This document shows positions 57,733-64,000 of a stretch of 64,000 nucleotides of DNA, in pieces. Origin of the DNA: Thermoguttaceae bacterium (GTDB lineage Bacteria; Planctomycetota; Planctomycetia; Pirellulales; Thermoguttaceae); NCBI GenBank assembly GCA_025060325.1, contig JANXBW010000001.1, positions 295,131 to 359,130 on the forward strand, in the 5' to 3' direction. A model generated the notes under the pieces. The model had not been told where the DNA came from. It did not search any database and worked only from the letters and a program-made list of their open reading frames with translations. Position 1 is the first letter of the stretch. Each line of letters starts with the position of its first letter. The position numbers and the translations under genes were made by a program.

Positions 57733-57948
57733 TTACCGCGGACGCCGGGGACGCCTACTTCTAAAACTTCGGCGACTTCCGGGTTGCCTCGCGGACCGAC
57801 AGCCGAACTTTGTCTCCAACTCAGCTAGCTGCCGATCCATCTCCCGACAAAACCGGCGAAAAGCTTCACGGGGAAAGATGATCGGGCGATCGAAAAGCCG
57901 ATAGGACCGTCGAGGCGACCAACACCACACGTTCTTCATGGCAGTCAA
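57733..57948 (-). CDS. Small basic hypothetical protein
   Basis: 71 residues. The middle (RPIIFPREAFRRFCREMDRQ then LAELETKFG) is a regular amphipathic helix I associate with small planctomycete proteins; the C-terminal 20 residues are almost all Arg/Pro/Ser (RSRRPRRPR), suggesting nucleic-acid or membrane-surface binding. An ATG three codons in (57939) is an alternative start. No family name known to me. Confidence 0.55.
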   Translation of the reverse strand: MTAMKNVWCWSPRRSYRLFDRPIIFPREAFRRFCREMDRQLAELETKFGCRSARQPGSRRSFRSRRPRRPR

Positions 57949-59394
57949 TGCACCGAATGCAATCTCGGAGTGGCTACACTCTGCTTATCAAGCGATTATT
58001 GGGCGCTCTCTTCTGGAGGGCAATCCCTCCCCTTATGGATACCTTTCAACCCGGTCAATGGTTCCGTGGGAATTCCAATTCCCCTCCTTGCGCTGGTTTA
58101 TTTCCGCCAAATAGACTTGGTGCCGGGCCTAACCACCCTAAACGATCCAAAAACCCCCATTTAAAAGGAACCGCAATCACACAAACAGGCGCCCAAATCA
58201 GGGGGTTTGAGACCCTACTGTGATTGCCCAGCTTTGTCCGGGTCGGCTCCTCCGGCTAATTGATCGTTGCTGCAAGCTTCGTACCGAACCTTTCCTGGGC
58301 GAGTCAGCCAGCGTGGACCACAAAAGGGCACTGTAGCCTTTTAGAGCCCGGTAAGCCCCCGGATGCGCAATTCCTCCCACCGATCAAACCGCACCCGGGG
58401 TGCACCTTCAGATCAAAAAACGCTAACCCCCTCTATGCGGCATCCCGAATGCGAGAAGCCACCTGCCCTCGTCGAACGCTCCGACAGCGCTTTACCGCCG
58501 GGCCATGGGTCCGCCAGAGAAGGGCAATTGCCCGGAGAATCGCACCCCGGGTCGCCGCCTGGGAGCCACTGCTTTTGGGGAAGATGTTTCAGCTCAGCTT
58601 AAAAGAGTGATACCCACGGGAGGATTGCCGGCTGGGGGCCTGATCGACGAGCACCCTCGGCTCGCAAAGCTCGGCGTTCGAGCACCTCGCCCCCTGCCGT
58701 GGGCTGCTCCAGCAAGCTGACACGCTCGGGTGCCCGTCGCTTGATAAGGGATCCCACGCAAAACAGATGACACCCCTCATGCAGGGGGCGTGCTTCCAAG
58801 GACGGTGCCATACCACCCTAGGCGGCCTACTCGTCTGGATTTCGGCGGCACCGGGCTCCTATCAATAGGCATTGCGGTGGGTCTTCCTCTATAAAAGCCC
58901 CGGGCCGGTCGGCCAGTTTCTTAAAGCGATACCAGCGTGATTTTAAAAATCCGACCACCAGCGAAGGCACCGCTATAGCCCGAAATACTACAACGAGAAA
59001 GCGGATGGCCCACCCTGGTAGTGGCCAGCAAACTGCCATCCCGCGCTCGCAACAGCCGAGGGAATCCGCGGCCGATTCCTGGATCAACCTGCTTTTGGTC
59101 GCTTCCCGAAAAAACCCCCTCCTCAGAGCCACCTTTACCAGCGCGGCGATAGGCCGGTATAAACCGCGGCCACTGGCCCCGAATGGGGCGGGAGAGCTCA
59201 CCAGGAAAACCACACAGCTTACCCTTAGCCTCAGGTGGCATCGTCAAACGATCGGAAATATCATGAACCTTCTGCAAGTCAGAAATCGGCACCAGGAGCG
59301 TCCACGCAAGCTCAAATTTCTTCCAAGGAATCGGCTGCTCTCGGTTCGGGCAACCGGTAAGCGGAAGCGGGTCCCCGTTTCGAAATCAAGCCCA
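57949..59394. other. Long gene-poor stretch
   Basis: 1.4 kb upstream of the MATE gene. Its open frame reaches back to 59005, but the region 59005-59394 lacks MATE similarity. Other frames (116-128 codons) overlap and show nothing recognisable. Confidence 0.45.
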
Positions 59395-60840
59395 ATGCGT
59401 GAGTCGGAAACCTTTCTTCTTCTCAACGAGTCGATCGCACCCCTTATCACCCAGGAGGCTAACTGTACACCCGCTCAGATTCGCCGCGTCATTATTTCGC
59501 TTGCTCTGCCGGTGCTTGCAGAACAAGTTCTCGCGATGCTGGTAGGTTTTTCCGACCGACTGCTAACCGGCCACTTCTTAGAGACCGACCACCTAGCGGC
59601 GATCACTGTTATTGGCTACCTCTTGTGGCTTGTGTACGGGGTATTTTCGGTTTTCTCGATGGGCACATCGGCTATCACCGCGCGATCGATTGGAGCCCGC
59701 GATTATCCGCAGGCCAACATGGCCTTTCACCACGGGTTGTTGCTCGCGGTGGGGCTGTCGCTACCGGCAACTTTGGCCGGGTCTGCGTTTACGCCGCATC
59801 TCGTGCAATTCATGCAGCTTGGCGCTGGCCCGGCAAAGGCAGCGACGGAATACCTCCAGATCATCGTCCCATGCATTCCTCTCATTGCTGTCCAAGCCGT
59901 GTCCGTGTCGTGTCTCCGCGCGGCTGGGGACATGGTGGCCGGCTTCCTGGTGATGGCGATCGTCAACATTCTCAATGTGCTAGTCAGCTGGGCCTTGTGC
60001 CTTGGCTGGGGACCACTGCCGCAACTGGGTTGGCGGGGTCTTGCGGTAGGGACGGCAACCGGAGTGGTGGGCGGGACTGTGGTGCTTGTGATCCTTCTTT
60101 GGCGCGGTCGCCGGGGACTGTATCTGCCGGGAAGACACTTTACTTGGGATCCGCGATTGGCTTGGCGGATCCTTCGCGTCGGCATTCCGGGCGGGGCTGA
60201 TAACCTTGCCGTGATTGGGTGTCAGCTTTGGTTCCTCGCTCTCATCAACTGCCTGGGGAGTGTCGCCACCGCCGCCCATGGGGTGGCTTTGAGTATCGAA
60301 TCGTTAGCCTTCCTGCCGGGTATTGCTATCCAGGCGGCTGCCAGTACCTTGGCGGGGCAGTTGCTCGGGGCACGCCGACCGGAAGATGCCATCCGGGCTG
60401 TGAGCACCGCTAGGAACCTCGGATGTCTGATCATGGGCGGAGGGGGCCTGTTGCTCATTGTCTTTGCACCATGGCTGCCCTTCCTTTTTGTCAGCGCCAG
60501 TCAATCGGCCGTGGCAGTGGCCGCCACCCCGCTTCTCCGGATTATCGGTTTAGGAATGGTCCCCTTGGCTGTGGTGATGGTGACAAGCAGCGGCATTAGA
60601 GGGGCAGGGGACACCGCGCGGACACTTGCCATTTCGCTCGTTGGTTTTCTCGGAGTACGAATCCCTGCGACCTACCTCCTTGCGCTCCCCGGTTCCGGTG
60701 TCCCTTTGCGGGGATCGCTGCCGGGGCTTGGGTTGGGAGTCGTGGGCGCCTGGTACGCCATGGTGATCGACCTCACGGTGCGCGCTTTTCTTCTTGAGAT
60801 CCAATTTCGCCGAGCACATTGGACGAAAATTCAGATTTAG
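59395..60840 (+). CDS. MATE-family multidrug/toxin efflux transporter
   Basis: 481 residues from the ATG at 59395, which gives the usual MATE length; the longer frame from 59005 would add 130 polar residues atypical of the family. Twelve hydrophobic segments in two bundles. Typical stretches: ISLALPVLAEQVLAMLVGFS with DRLLTGHF after it (N-lobe opening), GISTSAITARSIG-like FSMGTSAITARSIGARD, ILRVGIPGGADNLAVIGCQL (C-lobe opening), GAGDTARTLAISLVGF. Inner-membrane Na+ or H+ antiporter exporting cationic compounds. It stands alone between two gene-poor stretches. Confidence 0.92.
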   Translation: MRESETFLLLNESIAPLITQEANCTPAQIRRVIISLALPVLAEQVLAMLVGFSDRLLTGHFLETDHLAAITVIGYLLWLVYGVFSVFSMGTSAITARSIGARDYPQANMAFHHGLLLAVGLSLPATLAGSAFTPHLVQFMQLGAGPAKAATEYLQIIVPCIPLIAVQAVSVSCLRAAGDMVAGFLVMAIVNILNVLVSWALCLGWGPLPQLGWRGLAVGTATGVVGGTVVLVILLWRGRRGLYLPGRHFTWDPRLAWRILRVGIPGGADNLAVIGCQLWFLALINCLGSVATAAHGVALSIESLAFLPGIAIQAAASTLAGQLLGARRPEDAIRAVSTARNLGCLIMGGGGLLLIVFAPWLPFLFVSASQSAVAVAATPLLRIIGLGMVPLAVVMVTSSGIRGAGDTARTLAISLVGFLGVRIPATYLLALPGSGVPLRGSLPGLGLGVVGAWYAMVIDLTVRAFLLEIQFRRAHWTKIQI

Positions 60841-61307
60841 GAGGCCGTGGCCTAAGGGATGGAGAGAAGTGGGCCGGGCACACACGGCGTCCTGGCTTAA
60901 GCCAAAAGAAAGTCCACATCCGGGATTTGCTCTTGCCGGGAAGAATCCAACCTTTCAAGGCAACTTTTCTCTTTGACACCCGCCACAGTCCCCCCGGTTG
61001 CTCCCCGCGGAGCCAGCATCAAAGCCGCCTTGCCCGGCATCTGGGGCCTTTGCGCCAGAACATAGCCTCGGGAGAAGATCCCCAGAGCCTACATCTCCGC
61101 CCAAGTAATGCGTGGTGGCCCGCAGAATGCCGCCCGGCAAGTGGCACTTACCCCGCTACCAGTTGCCAATTTCCGACACGTGCCCTAGGCTTTCGGTGAT
61201 ATCCGTCTAAGGACACCGATTGGATAAGGTTTCTTAAGTAGAATTATCGCCTAAGTGACGATAACGGACGGGCGTATCTGCCCTCGGCGCGGTGGAGGGG
61301 ATTTGTA
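60841..61307. other. Gene-poor stretch
   Basis: About 470 bases between the MATE and DUF502 genes, same strand. A 126-codon frame overlaps but has no motif. Nothing recognised. Confidence 0.45.
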
Positions 61308-62321
61308 ATGGACCATCCGGTTGATGGACTAATTTCGCCCGGTGAACCCGTTGGGCTAAGCCCCGATCGCGGCAAAGAGCGGTCATATTTGGCCCAGCTT
61401 TTCCACCCGGTGCGGGTAGCGATGCTTCGGGGTCTTGGCGTTATTTTGCCACCCCTTGTGACGCTGATTGTGCTGATTTGGGCGATCCAGGTTGTCACGT
61501 ACTATGTTTTCGAGCCGGTTCGCGTGGCGGCTCGGAGCGTTATCATTTGGCTGGTGCAAGATATCCGGCAGGAGGAGGATTTCCTCAAAAGATCGAGCTT
61601 GCCAGCTCCGGGGGGCATCGCGGGAGAGACCGCGATCCTGGATGGCGTAATGTACGTCCGCCTTCCCGATGGGGACTATGTCCCTAAGACGGTGTACGAC
61701 CGGGTTGTCCAAGGGGGGGTGGCAAAAAAAGAGCTCATTTCGGGCAAGATGGTGTACGAGCATTATGTTGACCTCGTTTACTTACAGCCGTGGAAAGCGG
61801 CCGTGACGTTCCTTTGCGTTTTCGTGCTTCTCCTTTATTTTGTGGGAAAGCTCATGGCCGCCGAAATTGGACGGTTTGTTTACACCCAGCTTGATGCTGC
61901 CCTTATAAGGCTACCGTTGATCCGCACCGTCTATTCGGCCGCAAAACAGGTGAGCAATTTCCTGCTGAGCCGGCCTCGCGTGACAGCATCCCGAGTGGTT
62001 GCGGTCGAATGGCCTCGAAAAGGGTCTTGGGCTCTTGGTTTCGTCACCAGCGAAGGAATGCGGGATATTTGCGATGCAGCAAGCGAGCCGATTCTCACCG
62101 TGCTTATCGCCACATCCCCGATGCCGATGACCGGCTTCACAGTCCAGGTGAGGAAAAGCGAAACGATCGACTTGGGTTTATCTTTGGAAGAGGCTTTCCA
62201 ATTCATCCTAAGTTGCGGAGTGGTGGTGCCCCCCAGTCAGGCCACGACAACCGTCCTACCGGGGCCTCCCGTGGTGGAACACATACCGGCAGCGGAGGCC
62301 CCCAGCCCCGTCGCCGGGTGA
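61308..62321 (+). CDS. DUF502 family membrane protein
   Basis: 337 residues. Two transmembrane helices, LRGLGVILPPLVTLIVLIWA (~41-60) and AVTFLCVFVLLLYFVGKLMA (~163-182), are followed by the family's soluble domain (YTQLDAALIRLPLIRTVYSA, then AKQVSNFLLS, VVAVEWPRKGSWALGFVTSE, VLIATSPMPMTGFTVQVRKS). Between the helices sits a ~95-residue loop. DUF502 proteins are found in bacteria and plants (LIKE-COV); the bacterial role is unknown. Start ATG at 61308; a Pro/Ala-rich C-terminus. It precedes the STAS-GspE pair by about 440 bases. Confidence 0.9.
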   Translation: MDHPVDGLISPGEPVGLSPDRGKERSYLAQLFHPVRVAMLRGLGVILPPLVTLIVLIWAIQVVTYYVFEPVRVAARSVIIWLVQDIRQEEDFLKRSSLPAPGGIAGETAILDGVMYVRLPDGDYVPKTVYDRVVQGGVAKKELISGKMVYEHYVDLVYLQPWKAAVTFLCVFVLLLYFVGKLMAAEIGRFVYTQLDAALIRLPLIRTVYSAAKQVSNFLLSRPRVTASRVVAVEWPRKGSWALGFVTSEGMRDICDAASEPILTVLIATSPMPMTGFTVQVRKSETIDLGLSLEEAFQFILSCGVVVPPSQATTTVLPGPPVVEHIPAAEAPSPVAG

Positions 62322-62763
62322 TGAGTCCGCGTTTTCGTCGTATCCCCGATTAATTGGGGTCGTGGCAGTTCGGAGGAAGCCCGAAAAATCGTGGCCGCGG
62401 CCCGGGTCGCATCGTTGATTGGAGGCTCTTTTCGGAACGCCGGCGGTCTTTGAGCCGGTTACAGATTTCCGCATTGTCCACTGCCCGCGGCCGAGCCCGC
62501 AAACTCCGCGTTTTTACGCCTCCTGGTCTCCCTAGGCGCCCGGGAGCTGGTGCGTTCGACCCTTTCGGAACGGGGTGATCAAATTCGCTAAAGCCTTCTT
62601 CCAGTGCCGAGGGCAAATGTTTGCGCCCGAGCCCTTCTTACGGGGCGCTGGCACGCTTTCCTACGCCCACGCCTTCTGCCCTCTTGGAATTGGCCGTAAA
62701 CTCCGCCATAATTTCCGATCAATTGACGCAGCTCGGCCGGGCCCAGACCAGGAGGCATGCTCG
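62322..62763. other. Spacer upstream of the STAS gene
   Basis: About 440 bases. The STAS frame is open from 62575, but the AGGAGG ribosome-binding site at 62750-62755 fixes the start at 62764. Confidence 0.5.
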
Positions 62764-63120
62764 ATGGAAATCAAGCTGGTTGCCGATGAGGGGGATGTCG
62801 TTCGGCTTAAGATCGTCGATCGCGTGGTCCGGGGCACCACCGACCCGTGCAACGACCCGCTTATACGCCTCGGAGGGCGGGATATCTACCGCAAGGTTGT
62901 GCTGCTTGATCTGTCGGCAAGTGACTTTGTGGATTCAAGCGGTCTGAGTTGGCTTTTGGTGGCCCACAAACGATTTTGCGAGGCCAAAGGGCAGCTCATC
63001 CTTCACTCTCTTACCCCGAATGTTCTGAGCACCATTAGAATGATGCGGCTTGATCTTGTGCTGAATTTGGCAGAAGACGAAGCCCAAGCCCTTGAACTTG
63101 CGCGAAAGCAAAGCACATGA
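62764..63120 (+). CDS. STAS-domain protein (anti-sigma-factor-antagonist type)
   Basis: 118 residues, start fixed by AGGAGG eight bases before the ATG. Beta-alpha STAS fold with the phospho-serine motif DFVDSSGLSWLLVAHKRF (D57-S58-S59-G60), so phosphorylation by an RsbW/SpoIIAB-like kinase or a related partner is likely. An insertion of ~20 residues (TTDPCNDPLIRLGGRD) lengthens the first half. Its stop overlaps the start of the next gene by four bases (ATGA), coupling it to a type II/IV secretion-type ATPase. Confidence 0.9.
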   Translation: MEIKLVADEGDVVRLKIVDRVVRGTTDPCNDPLIRLGGRDIYRKVVLLDLSASDFVDSSGLSWLLVAHKRFCEAKGQLILHSLTPNVLSTIRMMRLDLVLNLAEDEAQALELARKQST

Positions 63121-64000
63121 GCGAGGAAGGACGTTTTATTCCAGTGGAACCGGTTGATCTTCAAGGCCTGGACCCCGACCAAGCGGTTCTCCGCCTGATC
63201 ACCTACGCAGCATCCCTCCGTGCAAGTGACCTTTTCCTCAACACTGAAGAGTCCGCTGGGACTGTCCTCATCCGTCATTTGGGAATTTTGAAGTCGGTTG
63301 CCTCCGTTTCGCGGGCGGAAATAGTTCGGTATATCAACTATGTCAAAGCGATGGCGGGCATGCCGCTTGAGCAAAAAATGCGGCCCGCCGATGGCCGGTG
63401 GCTATGCACACTGGAAAACGGAATGAAAATCGACCTTCGCGTCAACACCATCCCCACACTCTGGGGAGAGGACATGGCGATTCGTCTGCTTGAGTGCGCC
63501 GCCGGCTTACTGGAACTGAACAACCTGGGCTTTCACAAACGCGTTTTAGACGACCTCCTTGTGCTGATTAGCAGCCCTGCCGGACTGCTGCTTGTCACAG
63601 GTCCGGCAGGGGCAGGCAAGACGACGACGTTATACGCCTGTTTACATTATCTCAACGATGGCAGCCGAAAAATCAACACAATTGAGGATCCGGTAGAGCT
63701 TGTACTGCCCGGGGTTCGGCAATCGGAAGTTCGCCCGAAAATTGACCTGGACTTTCCGGAACTGCTCCGCGGCGTGCTGCGGCAGGCGCCGGATGTGATC
63801 ATGATTGGCGAAATTCGTGACCCGGTCACCGCCGAGACAGCCGTACACGCCGCAAATAGCGGCCATCTCGTCCTTGCGACCCTTCACGCACCGATTGCGG
63901 CCGGCGCTATCAACTCGATGCTTGCCTTGGGGGTCAATTCTCACTTTTTGGCCGCCTCAATGCTCGGCAGCCTTTCCCAGCGGTTGGTTCGGCGGTTGTG
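63117..64000 (+). CDS. GspE/PilB/PilT-type secretion or pilus ATPase, partial (right edge)
   Basis: First ~294 residues; the C-terminus lies outside the window. Starts by ATGA overlap with the STAS gene. An N-terminal PAS-like domain (SLRASDLFLNTEE... GMKIDLRVNTIPT) is followed by Walker A GPAGAGKTT (162-170), the Asp box TIEDPVE, Walker B VIMIGEIRD (~227-235) and His box LVLATLHAP. It lacks the long GspE-N domain of typical GspE/PilB, beginning directly at the core, as in PilT-like and some planctomycete GspE proteins. It hexamerises and powers pseudopilus or pilus assembly or retraction; which system cannot be told without the downstream genes. Confidence 0.92.
   Translation, partial: MSEEGRFIPVEPVDLQGLDPDQAVLRLITYAASLRASDLFLNTEESAGTVLIRHLGILKSVASVSRAEIVRYINYVKAMAGMPLEQKMRPADGRWLCTLENGMKIDLRVNTIPTLWGEDMAIRLLECAAGLLELNNLGFHKRVLDDLLVLISSPAGLLLVTGPAGAGKTTTLYACLHYLNDGSRKINTIEDPVELVLPGVRQSEVRPKIDLDFPELLRGVLRQAPDVIMIGEIRDPVTAETAVHAANSGHLVLATLHAPIAAGAINSMLALGVNSHFLAASMLGSLSQRLVRRL

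Overview
The window looks like chromosomal DNA of a member of the Planctomycetota, most likely of the Pirellulales type. This is inferred from several small secreted or metal-binding proteins that I recognise as planctomycete-type, a degenerate CHAT/TPR protein, a DUF6655-like lipoprotein, large GH172/GH116 enzymes, moderately high GC, long gene-poor gaps and weak or missing Shine-Dalgarno signals at many starts. I cannot place the genus. No rRNA, CRISPR array, transposase or phage gene was seen.

Layout. 1-6 kb (minus strand): an unrecognised open frame running off the left edge, an HTH-receiver response regulator with a near-consensus promoter, and the two subunits of a type IIB topoisomerase (Topo VI B then A). 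7-8 kb: two small exported proteins. 8.3-13.4 kb (minus): surface-sugar genes, namely a flippase-like membrane protein, GDP-mannose 4,6-dehydratase, a glucuronokinase-like GHMP kinase and a UTP-sugar uridylyltransferase. 14.0-18.0 kb (plus): tRNA-Gly with its own promoter and terminator, then trigger factor and two ClpP paralogues. 18.5-20.9 kb: two lipoproteins. 21.7-27.6 kb: ruvA followed by two paralogous double-zinc-ribbon membrane proteins and a large YfhO-like membrane protein. 28.4-39.1 kb: a small lipoprotein, then nusA, infB, rbfA, an endonuclease III-fold protein lacking the usual catalytic residues, and a large TPR protein. 40.8-45.4 kb: YebC, a tiny Cys protein and the CHAT/TPR protein. 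45.6-51.0 kb (minus): a GH116-type glycosidase with an inserted sugar-binding-like domain, and a GH172 (DUF2961) protein. 51.7-57.9 kb: dnaE, a small zinc-binding protein, a pteridine-reductase-type SDR and a small hypothetical. 59.4-64 kb (plus): MATE transporter, DUF502 protein, STAS protein, and a GspE/PilB-type ATPase running off the right edge.

Functional links. The translation block (nusA-infB-rbfA) and proteostasis block (tig-clpP-clpP) are conventional. The most unusual items are the bacterial Topo VI pair, the glucuronokinase-like/GalU pair, the ruvA-linked zinc-ribbon membrane paralogues, the catalytically eroded CHAT protein and EndoIII-fold protein, and the GH116 enzyme carrying a domain otherwise associated with fructan hydrolases beside a GH172 gene.

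Both edge genes (1-808 minus, 63117-64000 plus) are incomplete. Gene-free stretches over 300 bases are listed individually; most hold nothing I can interpret.
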